Origin: Byssochlamys sp. IMV 00236
Taxonomy: Eukaryota > Ascomycota > Eurotiomycetes > Eurotiales > Thermoascaceae
NCBI GenBank assembly: GCA_001931875.2
Contig: MSJH02000397.1
Coordinates: forward strand, 1-22,161
Length of the DNA: 22,161 bases
Reading direction: 5' to 3'
Position 1 is the stretch's first letter. Every line of letters starts with the position of its first letter. The notes beneath the pieces are model-generated. The model made no database searches. It was given only the letters and a program-made list of their open reading frames with translations, and was not told where the DNA came from. This document shows, piece by piece, positions 1 through 10,535 of this stretch. The position numbers and the translations under genes were made by a program.

Positions 1-2
1 AA

Positions 3-33
<31 letters not shown>

Positions 34-515
34 AACAGATAAGAAATTAATTATAAGTTACACTACATTGTCGATTTGTCAATTTCACCGCTCGTTCTTT
101 TTTTGTCTTGTTTACTTCTATGGGTAAAGTTGTCTAATACTCTATATTTATGCATCTTTCTGTTTGAAAACTATTCTGGAAGAAATTTACCCGGGCAGCA
201 GGGAAAAAGAAATGTCGAAGGTGCTATTTTTGTGAGAAGACATGAAAATTTCATTGGTAGAAAAAAGCTTCATCGGAGCTTATTACTGCTTGAAAGCCCT
301 TATTCAACCAGAACAAATAAAACTGCCTAAATTTCCTTGAATCATGATTTACTCATGTCTCAACCTACAATGGTTACTACTTTAATTGATCCATCAATGA
401 ACGTAAGTGATGTAATTTGGTGTTACCTAGACAATGGTTTTACCGCAAATTCTGTATGGATAAATCACTTGGCAGCTGTGTTTATTAATTTGGAAGCCGA
501 AAGGATGGCGGAATA

Positions 516-529
516 GTTCAGGCCTGAAC
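516..529. promoter_or_regulatory. 14-bp perfect palindrome upstream of the ABC transporter TATA box
   Basis: GTTCAGGCCTGAAC equals its own reverse complement. It lies about 25 bp upstream of the TATA-like box and 177 bp upstream of the transporter ATG. A perfect dyad at this place is what a site for a dimeric regulator would look like. It does not match the yeast PDRE (TCCGYGGR). The role as an operator is inference only. Confidence 0.35.
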
Positions 530-553
530 CATTAATCCGATTAGTTAATCACG

Positions 554-563
554 TATATAAATA
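554..563 (+). promoter_or_regulatory. TATA-like box of the ABC transporter gene
   Basis: TATATAAATA lies 143 bp upstream of the ATG at 706. It is followed by a T/C-rich stretch typical of a fungal 5' leader. Its position downstream of the palindrome and the TAATC cluster fits a core promoter. Confidence 0.5.
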
Positions 564-705
564 CCAAGATGATTCGGGGCGATTCTTGAAAGTTTTCCTT
601 TTTCTTTTACCTCATATACCTGCATTCATTTTTACCAGTTGCATCTAATTTCATATCCTACTTCATCAAGTTTTTATTTCATTTAATATAATAATTTGAT
701 CCAAC

Positions 706-3700
706 ATGGATATGCCCGCATTGCAACACGTTCACTCGGTTCATCAAGACCGAGATGAAGAATTTAGACAAACACATCATTCATCCGATGAATCAACTAT
801 AGACGAAGTTCATCAAAAAGAAGAAACCAACAGTGAAAAAGAATATACAACCGCTCGTACTACAACCGGTGGCTTTGGTGAAGCTGGAGGAAATGCAGTG
901 AATATCGAAAATGCCATTTCCAACTATGAAGACCTTCGTAGAGAATTGACCACTCAGTCTCGTATGTCTCGCATAAAGTCTACGCATGCTTCCGATGCTG
1001 CCGATGCCGTCGAAAAGGGAGACGTCAGAGACTTTGATTTAACTGAATTCTTGAGCGAGCAAAACGATCAAGCTGTGGCAGCTGGTATGCATCCTAAGCA
1101 TATGGGCTTGATCTGGAAGAATCTTGTCGTTCAGGGTCTTGGTGCTGACGCCAAGGTCATTCCTACAAATTATACCTGGATCCGAGACTTTGTGAAATTC
1201 TGGAAGTGGGGCAAGCGTTCTGGTAACGACTTTACAATCTTGAAAGGAAATGATGGCTTCTGTAAGCATGGTGAAATGTTACTCGTCCTCGGTCGTCCTG
1301 GCGCTGGTTGCACTACTTTGCTTCGTGTCTTAGCCAACATGCGTGCCTCTTATACTAATATTGAAGGTACTGTGACCTATGGTGGTATTGAAGCTCGTGA
1401 ATTCTCAAAGTACTACCGTGGTGAAGTTTGTTACAATGAAGAAGAAGATTTACATTACCCTACATTGACTACTAAGCAGACATTGAGCTTTGCCTTGAAG
1501 AACAAGACTCCCGGTAAACGTTTGGAAGGTGAAAGCAAGAAGGAATTCATCAACAAGGTCCTCTATATGCTCGGAAATATGCTGGGCCTTACCAAGCAAA
1601 TGAACACTATGGTTGGTAACGCCTTCGTTCGTGGTCTTTCTGGTGGTGAACGTAAGCGTCTTTCTATCGCTGAACAGATGACTACCCGTAGCTCTATCAA
1701 CTGTTGGGATTGTTCTACTCGTGGTCTTGATGCCTCATCTGCTCTTGATTATGTCCGTTCTCTTCGTATTATGACTGACATCTTGAATAAGACAACTGTT
1801 GCTACTCTTTATCAAGCATCTGACAGTATATTCCATCTCTTTGATAAGGTCATGGTCCTTGATGAAGGTCGTTGTATCTACTTTGGCCCCACATCTAATG
1901 CAAAGTCCTATTTTGAAAACATGGGCTTTTACTGTCCTGATCGTAAATCCACTCCTGATTTCTTGACTGGTCTCTGTAATCCTAATGAACGCCAATTCCG
2001 TGAAGGATTTAAGGATAAGGTGCCCGTCAATGCTGTTCAATTCGAAAAGGTCTATAAGGAATCTGGTCTTTACGCTCAAATGATGAAGGAACGTGACGAA
2101 TACGAAAAACATATTCAAGAAAATCGTCCCGACGAACAGTTCCGTCAAGCCTTTATCGATGCTCATCAAAAACACGCTCCTACCAAGTCTCCCTTTGTGG
2201 CTACTTACTATCAACAAGTCAAATCTCTTACCATTCGTCAGTTCCAACTCATTTGGGGTGACAAGGGTGCTTTGGTCTCTCGTTATGGTGGTGTTGTCGT
2301 CAAAGGTCTTATCATGGCTTCTGTCTTCTACATGATGCCTACTGATGCTACTGGTGCCTTTTCTCGTGGTGGTTCTTTCTTGTTCTCTCTATTGTTTAAC
2401 GCCTTGATCGCTCAGTCTGAACTGGCTGCGTTCATGCAAGGTCGTCGTGTCTTGGAGAAGCACAAGCATTTCGCCTTGTATCATCCTTCTGCTTTTTATA
2501 TTGCTCAGGTTATTGTTGATATCCCACTTGCCATCGTTCAAGTCATCGTTTTCGAAATCTGTGTTTACTTTATGATGGGTCTTGTACTTGACGCAGGAAA
2601 GGTAAAAACAACATATATATAAATTCTTATTTTTTCGGTTGCTAACTCTATTGTCTTGGCAGTTCTTTACTTTCTTTATCATTCTGGTAGTGACTAACTT
2701 GTGTATGAACGGTTTCTTCCGTTTCTGGGGTGCTGTTTCACCAAACTTCTTTACTGCTTCTCAGTTATCATCCATTCTTCTGATTGCCGCCTTGGTGTAC
2801 TCTGGTTATCAAATCCCTTACAACAAGATGCATCCTTGGCTCATGTGGATCTATTGGATCAATCCTCTGGCCTATGGTTACAAGGCTTTGATCTCCAATG
2901 AACTGACTGGCATGAACTTCTCTTGCGAAGGATACAATTCTATTCCTTTTGGTCCCTCTTATACAGATGCTGCTTACAAGACCTGTAATCTGCCTGGTGC
3001 TGTTCCTGGCCAAACACATGTTCTTGGCGATGATTACCTTCACTACGCCTACGGTTATGAGACCTGGCAACGATGGATCGACTTTGTTGCTGTCGTTCTC
3101 TTCTTCCTCTTCTTTACCGTCTTGACTGCTCTTGCTATGGAATATGTTGATCTCCAAAAGGAAGGTTCCATCACCAAGGTGTACAAGGCTGGTAAGGCGC
3201 CCAAGGAAATCGATGAATCCAAGGCCCTGGAAGCTGTTCAAACCGAACAAGAAGAAGAAATGGAAAGTGTCTCTACTGGTACTACTTTCTCTTGGCACCA
3301 CATCGACTACACTGTTCCTGTCAAGGGTGGTCAACTCAAACTTTTGAATGACATTGGTGGTATTGTCAAGCCTGGTCACCTTACTGCCCTCATGGGTTCT
3401 TCTGGTGCCGGTAAGACAACTCTTTTGGACGTCTTGGCTCAACGAAAGACCATTGGTAAGGTTGAAGGCCGTATGTACTTGAATGGTGAACCTCTTGGTC
3501 CTGATTTCGAACGATCTACTGGTTACTGTGAACAGATGGACGTCCACAACCCTAATGCTACTGTACGTGAAGCACTCAAGTTCTCTGCTTACCTTCGTCA
3601 ACCTGCTGAGGTCCCCAAAGAAGAAAAGGATGCATACGTTGAACAAATCATTCGTCTTATGGAAATGGAAAAGATCGCTGATGCCCTCGTTGGTGATCTT

Positions 3701-5170
3701 GAAGCTGGTATTGGTATCTCTGTTGAAGAACGCAAGCGTCTGACCATTGCTACTGAATTGGTTGGTAAGCCCAAGCTTCTTTTCCTTGATGAACCTACCT
3801 CTGGTCTTGACGCTCAAAGTTCCTACAACATTGTTCGTTTCATTCGTAAGCTTGCTGATGCTGGTTGGCCCGTGCTCTGTACTATCCATCAGCCCTCTGC
3901 TACTCTCTTTGAACACTTTGATCATTTGGTACTTTTAGTTCGTGGTGGTAAGACTGCTTACTTTGGTGAAATTGGTAAGGATGCCTCTACAATGATCTCT
4001 TACTTTGAAAGAAACGGTGGCCCCAAGTGTTCTCCTAATGCTAACCCTGCTGAATACATTCTTGAATGTGTTGGTGCTGGTACTGCTGGTAAAGCCAAGG
4101 CTGACTGGGCTGAGATTTGGAAGACCTCTCCTGAAGCCAAAGCATTGGAAGAAGAACTTGAACAAATCCACCAAACGATCGATCATAGCCGCAAGAACAC
4201 CAACAGCCCTTACTCCCTCTCTTTCTTCCAGCAGTTCTGGCTCGTCTACAAGCGTATGAATGTCTCCTGGTGGCGTTGTCCTACTTACAACATGGGCCGT
4301 CTCTTCAACGTTTGTTTCATCGGTCTTATCTCTGGTTTCTCCTTCTGGAAGTTGGGCAACACTCCCTCTGATCTCCAAAATCGAATGTTCTCTGTCTTTA
4401 CTACTCTATTGATGAGTAACGCCTTGATCATTTTGGCTCAGCCTCGTTTCATGCAAGAACGTGCCTGGTTCCGTCGTGAGTATGCCTCTCGTTACTATGG
4501 CTGGGCTCCATTCGCACTCTCTTGTATTCTTGTCGAAATTCCGTACTTGATCTTCTTCTCGACCATCTTCTTGTTCTGTTTCTACTGGACAGCTGGTCTT
4601 CAAAACATCTCTGATCGTGTTGGTTTCTTCTACATTCACTTTGTGGTCTTCTTATTCTACTCTGTCTCCCTTGGTTTCACTATTGCCGCCTTCTCCAGCA
4701 CACCTCCTATGGCTGCTGTCATCAATCCATTCTTCACGTCCATCTTGATCTTGTTCGCTGGTATCATGCAACCTCCTTCTGCTATGCCCAGATTCTGGAG
4801 TTCATGGATGTACTGGGTGGATCCTTATCATTATCTGATAGAAGGTCTTGTCGTTAACGTCATGGATAGTGTTCCAGTACACTGCGGTGAATCCGATTTC
4901 ACCAAAATACCCGCTCCTTCTGGTATGACCTGTGGTCAATACATGGCTGATTTCTTCAAGTCTGGCGGTAGTGGTTACCTTGGCAACGAAAATGCTACTG
5001 GCATGTGTGACTACTGTCCTTATAGCTATGGTAATGAATTCTATGAAGAAAGAATCGGATGGAGCTTTAGTAACAGATGGCGCAACTTTGGTATCCTTTG
5101 TGCTTACTCTATCTTCAACGTCTTTGCCTTTATGTTCTTTGTATTCTTATTTAGAAAAGCTAAGCGATAA
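706..5170 (+). CDS. PDR-type (ABCG) ATP-binding cassette transporter, full length
   Basis: Plasma-membrane efflux pump of the pleiotropic drug resistance family, expected to export drugs or lipids using ATP. Exons are 706-2601 and 2663-5170, with a phase-0 intron of 61 nt, giving 1467 aa, normal for the family. The order is NBD1-TMD1-NBD2-TMD2. NBD1 has the fungal PDR Walker A GRPGAGCTT at 196-204 (Cys in place of Lys), signature LSGGE at 311-315 and degenerate Walker B CWDCSTRGLD near 333-342; Tyr replaces the H-loop His. NBD2 has Walker A GSSGAGKTT at 877-885, a degenerate signature (ISVEERKR), Walker B LFLDEPT with D1008/E1009, and H-loop TIHQPSA. TMD1 runs from about 509 to 790, and TMD2 from about 1160 to the end. 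This NBD asymmetry is normal for fungal PDR pumps. The intron falls inside TMD1. Substrate cannot be read from sequence. Confidence 0.95.
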
Positions 5171-5272
5171 GGGCTTATAGCATTATACATATTTATATAT
5201 ATAGACACTTTACATTCTGTACGCTTTTTTTTTCATATAATGCAATAATAAAATTCATATTTATTTAAAAAA
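5171..5272. terminator. Shared 3' intergenic region between convergent ABC transporter and NELF-A-like genes
   Basis: Only 102 bp separate the two stop codons. The stretch is very AT-rich and contains AATAATAAAA near 5243-5252, a plausible polyadenylation signal for the plus-strand gene. The 3' UTRs of both genes probably overlap. Confidence 0.4.
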
Positions 5273-6848
5273 TTAAAAATCTGTCTTCTTTCCAGTGTAA
5301 GCCTTTTTTACAGGCAACTGTTGTGGCAATCTTGGTGGTTGTTGATGTGTGGGTGATTGAGCTGGTGATGGCTGTGGTGATGGTTGTGGTGGTGATTGAC
5401 TATTACTACTTAGAGCATCCAAGTGCTGTTGAATTTGTTGATCTAGCTGCTGTCTTTGTTGATCTTGATCTGTTTGCTCTTCTTGCTCCTGTGTTTGTTC
5501 TGCCTGTTCTTGAGTTTTCTCAGTAGTTGGTGTACTAAGTGAATTCTTTCTGGATTTCTTTCCTTCTGCTTTCTTCTCTTCTGCCATTCTCTTTTTTTCC
5601 ATTTTTACCTCTTCTTTTTGTGCCCTTAAACCTGTCATAGAAATGAGTATGTCATCTAGCGCTTATGTCTTCCAAAAAGAAAAACACTTACGTTGTTCTG
5701 CTCTACTAACTTCATGAGCAGCAGTCTGTTCGAATTCAGTAGCAGCCTTAAAGTCGAGCATTTGCACTCTTTGTTGCCTTTGAAATCCTCTTGGTAAAGT
5801 AGCTAATCATTTTTTTAGAAGCGTTGTACCATCATCATGCGTCCTACACGTACCTGATGTCCTACTTCCGCTTGGAGAACGTTGAATAGGCTTTCCTGTG
5901 GGTGGCCTTTGTCTAGGCTTCGTTATAAATAAACTTGAACCACCAGAAGGAGGACCTCTGGGTGGTGGTCTGATAGGTCTTGGGAAATTACCAGAGGTAG
6001 GAGTTGTTGGAGGAGAGGCAAAGGTGTTGATTGGATTAGGAATGTTTGCAGTAGGTGAAGTAACTGCTATACGTTTTCCTATATTTGACATATCAAGGCC
6101 AGGTCGCTTCTGAGCAGCTACTACAGATGATTCGACTTGTTCGGCGCGTTCTTCCATAGATACCAATGCTATGAGTTGATCGCCAGGATTAATAGGGTGA
6201 ATGAGATCTTCTGTATTTGAGGTCAGTTCAAAGTGTTTTGCTACTGTAGGTTGCCATGATGTAAAAATAGGTGAAGCTACGGTTGGCACAGGTCGTACTT
6301 TAGGATCCAATAACATATATTCAGGAGAATGAAAATGAAGGCCATTTTCTGTAACTATAATGTGTGATTAGATCAAGTAAAAAAAAAAAAAAAAACTATC
6401 AATATATATAGGCTTTACTAAATGATTTAACTCTGCTCAGCACTGAATCAGGTTCATTCCAATATTCAATATTCACATTGAGTTGTTGTGTGTCAGGATA
6501 TGTTTGAAGGACGTCTGCTATTATATTTACAAATTTATCGTCGTCTTTACTGGCAATATTACAAATCTACATAAAAGAGGATCAATCAGTAAGTCATGAG
6601 TTCATTCTTTTTATTCTAACCTCTTCAAAGTTTTCACGAATAGCAATCAAATCTCTACTCTTTAAATGTAGCAAAGACAATAGAATATCTAATTTTGTTT
6701 GTTTGTCAAAATCCTTAAAAGACCCTGCAATTAAATTCACAAGGTCTTCAGACAGTTTTCCTGCAACATGAGTGCTATCCCAGCCTGTCTTTGGCTCTTT
6801 TGAAATAATTGACTTTATGTAATTCACTGCGTTTTCTTCAAGAGCCAT
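5273..6848 (-). CDS. NELFA: NELF-A-like negative elongation factor subunit
   Basis: In animals NELF-A is a nuclear subunit of the complex that pauses RNA polymerase II with DSIF. Reconstructed exons on the minus strand are 6848-6621, 6566-6419, 6348-5854, 5802-5692 and 5631-5273, with introns of 54, 70, 51 and 60 nt, giving 446 aa (human about 528). Residues 1-125 match the NELF-A N-terminal (HDAg-like) helical domain: LLSLLHLKSR, then NIASKDDDKFVNIIADVLQ and TYPDTQQLNVNIE, which line up with remembered human blocks LASLDSDPWVLMVADILK and SFPDTGSLNLELE. Residues 126-175 correspond to the NELF-A segment containing VKHFQL (here VAKHFEL). Residues 293-310 (LPRGFQRQQRVQMLDF) match the conserved TLLRKERGVKLLDI block. 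The middle is Pro/Ser/Gly-rich; 328-355 is Lys/Glu-rich and 356-446 is Gln/Pro-rich. The conserved metazoan C-terminal segment is not seen. The first donor is the unusual GTTAGA. An ACGCGT motif lies at 6924-6929 upstream. Confidence 0.8.
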
Positions 6849-6952
6849 ATAAGTTTTCTTTAAAAAAGAAAGAAAGAAATAATAAAAATAAATAAATAAA
6901 ATGCATTTCTGACAAGCATGTCAACGCGTCATAAAGAAATCAAAAAGACAAT

Positions 6953-8368
6953 CTATTGTTTATATCCTTTAATGAAGCATAGTTGTACATCCGATGCATC
7001 ATCAATAACGCGATTATAGCTTTGTTGTATTGCTTCTTGTCCTGTGTACAGATAATGACGATATTCGTCAGGGATCTTGTACGTGATATACCTACACTCG
7101 TAAAGATAGGTGTCCCGTAGATTACTCAGACTATCATCTGAAGGTGGGATTGGTGGCTGTGTAAAGGAAATACTATAGATCATGACATCTACTATAAGGG
7201 GATGATACTGTAAAAGATTAGATATGAATTCATAGGATATTAGTAGCCTTGATGAAGAGATATAAAGTGACTTTAGCTTGGGTAAACAGGTTGCAAAATA
7301 ACTCCAAACACTTGAAGGTGCATGACAAGGGAATCTTTCAAATTCTCTTGACAGTGGATAGTGTTTTCTAAACGATAAAGAGAGCACGGTCATCCTTTGC
7401 AGGCTTGTGATCGCAGTCAGTGAACGAGCGATTTGTTCAGGGTAATAGTCATGCAAGACAATAGCCAGCTTTTCTAGCAAGGGAGAAGCTTGTGTAATCT
7501 GCTCTAGTGTACTACAGCTGATAGAGTCTGTCAATGCCAGCTGTCTAAGATTACAGCTAGCCTTGATATACATGCTTTGGGGAATCCCAGTTGCCTGTGA
7601 ATTTTGAAAATGAAGTGGATGAAGGAATCCAAGACGAGCTTCTGATGCGGCGGCTGTTAGTAAATGAGATGTCAGTTGAGTTGTATTTATGCTGGGTTCA
7701 ATCAGTACTTGTCTAAAGAGAAGTCGCTTTAAGGTAGGTCGAAACAGGTCCATCATAATTTCTAATGTACGCTCTTTTACCGTACAGTCTATGAGTGTTA
7801 ATGAAGTCAGTTTGGGTTTATATCGGCAAAGGGCATCAAAATCATCATAAGTATCTTGACAGTGACTTATAAACACCTCTGTCAAATGTGGACAGTACTC
7901 AAAAAAGTATCGTAGTCCATAGTGCTCTGTTCTGGGGAGTGGGTGAAAATCAACACGTAACGCTTTCAAGTTACACACGAGCTGTGCCATCAGTCTGGAG
8001 TTGATCAGATCGAAATGTGGACTAGTTGTTAAATTTCGGTATAAGGAACAGACGTGATCACCTAAAACAAGTGGGATGGATGGTAGTGCACTGGGGGTAG
8101 CTAATATGTCTGTAGCTATCTGGATAATAGACTCTTTCTTTACATCATGCTGCCGAGGAAGTATAAATTCTTTGTGTTTCCAAAGAAAGGGAGAACATAG
8201 CTTGTATAACCGTTGACAGCATAAAGCGATTGATTTTAGATGAGTGTAACTGTGCTCGGGATAACACCATCCCAAGAAATCAGTATCATCATAGGGTTTT
8301 ATAGATGATAAATGGATAATATACTCTAATACCTCATTTGGTAAATTCAAAAAGCGTGATTGCTGCAT
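6953..8368 (-). CDS. F-box protein with leucine-rich C-terminal region
   Basis: Single-exon gene of 471 aa. Residues 5-50 fit an F-box: RFLNLPNEVLEYIIHLSS, then LKSIALCCQRLYKLCSPFLW, the usual L-P-x-E-x-L plus C/W ending that binds Skp1. The remainder (about 110-440) has irregular repeats of the form L-x-x-L-x-L (ALRVDF, LTSLTLIDC, LRQLALTD, LEKLAIVL, LKSLYISS), as in degenerate leucine-rich repeats. It is therefore a probable SCF ubiquitin ligase substrate adaptor; the substrate is unknown. Early-diverging fungi carry large, fast-evolving families of such proteins, so no specific orthologue is claimed. It lies 104 bp upstream (in its own direction) of the NELF-A-like start and 122 bp downstream of STE14. 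A 6-bp inverted repeat (CTGAGC/GCTCAG, 8418-8437) sits in its upstream gap. Confidence 0.8.
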   Translation of the reverse strand: MQQSRFLNLPNEVLEYIIHLSSIKPYDDTDFLGWCYPEHSYTHLKSIALCCQRLYKLCSPFLWKHKEFILPRQHDVKKESIIQIATDILATPSALPSIPLVLGDHVCSLYRNLTTSPHFDLINSRLMAQLVCNLKALRVDFHPLPRTEHYGLRYFFEYCPHLTEVFISHCQDTYDDFDALCRYKPKLTSLTLIDCTVKERTLEIMMDLFRPTLKRLLFRQVLIEPSINTTQLTSHLLTAAASEARLGFLHPLHFQNSQATGIPQSMYIKASCNLRQLALTDSISCSTLEQITQASPLLEKLAIVLHDYYPEQIARSLTAITSLQRMTVLSLSFRKHYPLSREFERFPCHAPSSVWSYFATCLPKLKSLYISSSRLLISYEFISNLLQYHPLIVDVMIYSISFTQPPIPPSDDSLSNLRDTYLYECRYITYKIPDEYRHYLYTGQEAIQQSYNRVIDDASDVQLCFIKGYKQ

Positions 8369-8490
8369 AATAGAAAAAGAAAGAAAAAAAAAGCTATTCT
8401 AAAAGTTTATATCTGGTCTGAGCCATCACGCGCTCAGTATCAATGACGCATTAAACTGTATAGATGGTAAAATGTTACTCTTATTCTATA

Positions 8491-9401
8491 TTAAACAAAC
8501 AGCATCAAAGTAGGTGTTTTGGATTTATAATCTCTCCATTCTTGACCAAAGAAACGTTCTAATGTATATTCTTCATATGTAATACGCTCAGAAAAGAACC
8601 TTTGAAGTACAAAGATAAAGCCTATAAAGCAAATAGGGTTGCCTAACAACAGCTGTGCACCCAATGCCCACCAAAAGAATCCAAAATAAGAAGGGTGCCT
8701 CATTATTCTAATAGAAAGAGAGTTTAGATAACAATCAACTCATGATCTGTTGGCTTATTTTACTTGTAAATACCATGAGTGACTAATACATGGTCATTCT
8801 CTTTGTGATCCACGATATGATGGGAGAAATTGTGCTTTGCAGAAAACATAGCTATAGTACGACATCCTTGACCGATAACAAGCAAGAATAGACCTAGAAG
8901 GTAGAGTCAGTATAAATATATGCTTCTTTATATATTTTATTGTTTTACCGAAATAACTTAAATAACCAAACTGTTTCCAATTGGGAAAGAAATAATATTC
9001 TATAATAAACTCTACAAGAGCAGCCGTGTGAGCTGCATGATACTGTCGACCATGATTAATCAAATAAGCTATATGAAACCTATGAGTATTTCTTTATATT
9101 TCTTTTTACTTGCTTATTTACAATCAAGTGACAGCTTCTCTGCATTAAATAAGGCAGTAGCAACATATTCCAAGAAATGGAAGATAGGTAGGGCTACTAA
9201 AAAGATGCCTAGTTGAGGTATTTGACCATAGAAGGAGTATAAGAGACCACCACCACATACTAATCCTAATAAAAATCCATAGGCAGATATATTCTGAGCT
9301 GTGTGTCTTCCATCAAAAATTTCAATTCTATCAGATCGTTTTGGTCTACGGTCATGAAGTACTCGCTCTACACGCAAACGACCTGATTCATCTTGATTCA
9401 T
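8491..9401 (-). CDS. STE14: Protein-S-isoprenylcysteine O-methyltransferase (ICMT)
   Basis: ER membrane enzyme that methylates the prenylated C-terminal cysteine of CaaX proteins such as Ras, Rho and mating pheromone, using S-adenosylmethionine. Exons on the minus strand are 9401-9122, 9068-8949, 8893-8764 and 8707-8491; introns are 53, 55 and 56 nt; product 248 aa, normal for the family. Conserved blocks are LEYVATALFN, LINHGRQYHAAHTAALVEF, RTIAMFSAKHNFSHHI, VLVTHGIYKIMRHPSYFGFF and FFGQEWRDYKSKTPTLMLF. The RHPSY and E-x-x-L-x-x-x-FG-x-E-W-x-x-Y motifs form the cofactor and catalytic region. Several hydrophobic segments match the multi-pass topology. In the final block, IMRHPSY replaces the more usual WFRHPSY. 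The gene is divergent from IST1 with a 151-bp shared upstream region. Confidence 0.93.
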
Positions 9402-9552
9402 TATAAAGAAAGAGTGGAAAAAAAAGGACAGAAGGGGAGAATACAAAAAGAAGGAACAAAAAAAGAGACAGGCTATAAGTCCGCAGGTGTAACAGCATAG
9501 GAAAGGTCCCTTTATTCTCTCTCTATCTCTCTTTATTTTACTCTTTGAAACC
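9402..9552. promoter_or_regulatory. Bidirectional promoter between STE14 and IST1
   Basis: The two start codons face away from each other across 151 bp. Composition switches from purine-rich on the left (the pyrimidine-rich leader of STE14 on the minus strand) to CT-rich on the right (CTCTCTCTATCTCTC just before the IST1 ATG). Both genes therefore have a pyrimidine-rich leader. No canonical TATA box is evident on either side. Confidence 0.55.
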
Positions 9553-10535
9553 ATGTTTAACCCTGCAAGATTAAAGGTACAGCTCAAATTGGCCATCAAT
9601 CGACTAAAGATGCTCCAAGCCAAAAAGACTTCTCTAAACCAGCAATTAAGGAGAGAAATTGGCACCTTGATAGAAAAAGGGAAATTAGAAAGTGCAAGAG
9701 TCCGAATTGAGCATGTCATTAGAGACGATTTTGTTATTGAAGCAATGGAGAACTTGGAACTCTATTGTGATTTACTATTGGCTCGTTTTGGCTTATTGGA
9801 GACATACAAGTAAGCCTTTTCTTTAAAGTAAAAAGGAAAACGATACCAAGTTACATAGGACGTGTGAAGCAAGTATTGAAGAAGCAGTTCATACCGTTAT
9901 CTGGGCTGCTCCTCGACTAAGCGAAGTAAAAGAATTAAGCTTGGTATGAATAATCGACATATGCATCCTATATTTATTCTCACCTTTGAATATCACTTAA
10001 AGGTAAGAGACCAGCTAGCTTCCAAGTTTGGTAAGGAGTTTATGATTGACGCCATGGAAAATAAGAATGACAAAGTGAATGAAAAGGTAAGAGGAAAAAA
10101 AAAAAAGAGTGAACAAGATGACGGATCAAGTAGTTTAGATTATTATAAAACTTCAAGCCAATGCACCTGATCCATACTTGGTAGAGCGTTATCTTGAGGA
10201 AATTGCTAAAATATATGATATCAAGTGGAGATCTGACTTAATTGACCATTATGAGGAAGAAGTTGATATGGATAATACTCTGGACGATGATAACAGTGAT
10301 CATGGTGATGGAGGAGGTGGACAAGGAGAGGTAAAGAAATATAAAGTTGATTTAGATGATTACCAACCGTATAAAGCTACTTGCACCTTTACAGGAAGAT
10401 CTATTGGACACTCAAATTGACTTACCAGAGATACCCACTAATTCACCTATAAAAAAGACAGTAAAGCCAGCAGAAAGTGATCCTAATGATTTCGATTCCT
10501 TGGCTAAAAGGTTGGATGCATTAAAGCGAAAATAA
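9553..10535 (+). CDS. IST1: IST1, ESCRT-III-associated regulator of Vps4
   Basis: Cytosolic/endosomal ESCRT-III-like protein that binds Did2/CHMP1 and the Vps4 ATPase during multivesicular body sorting. Exons are 9553-9809, 9859-9943, 10003-10086, 10139-10330 and 10395-10535; introns are 49, 59, 52 and 64 nt; product 252 aa (yeast about 298). The N-terminal helical IST1 domain (about 1-165) starts FNPARLKVQLKLAINRL, followed by KKTSLNQQLRREIGTLIEKG, ELYCDLLLARFGLL, EEAVHTVIWAAPRLSEVKEL, VRDQLASKFGKEF and ANAPDPYLVERYLEEIAKIY, all family hallmarks. A Gly/Asp/Glu-rich linker follows. The C-terminus DFDSLAKRLDALKRK is a MIT-interacting motif for Vps4. The last nine residues plus stop recur 435 bp downstream (10970-10999). 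Confidence 0.93.

Larger units (their letters stand above)
1..705. other. Left-end non-coding interval and upstream region of the ABC transporter
   Basis: The window opens with 25 A's, a plausible assembly break. I recognise no gene here. A plus-strand frame from 43 to 516 is open except for one stop at 328-330, giving two segments of about 95 and 62 codons. Neither resembles a family I know, so this could be a decayed gene fragment or chance. The part next to the transporter holds a 14-bp palindrome (516-529), clustered TAATC motifs (533-550) and a TATA-like box (554-563), followed by a pyrimidine-rich leader up to the ATG at 706. Confidence 0.5.

Noticed and set aside
1291..1317. Loss of the Walker A lysine in NBD1 of the ABC transporter
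   Set aside because: GRPGAGC in place of GxxGxGK is the normal state of fungal PDR pumps, as are the degenerate Walker B and the Tyr in the H-loop; not a defect or novelty.
2768..3925. A 385-codon minus-strand ORF antisense to the transporter NBD2
   Set aside because: It is opposite a well-conserved ABC domain, has no recognisable motif, and reflects codon bias on the sense strand. Other shorter antisense ORFs over the transporter were rejected for the same reason.
9028..9216. Plus-strand ORF within the STE14 locus
   Set aside because: It is antisense to STE14 exons 1 and 2, which are strongly conserved.
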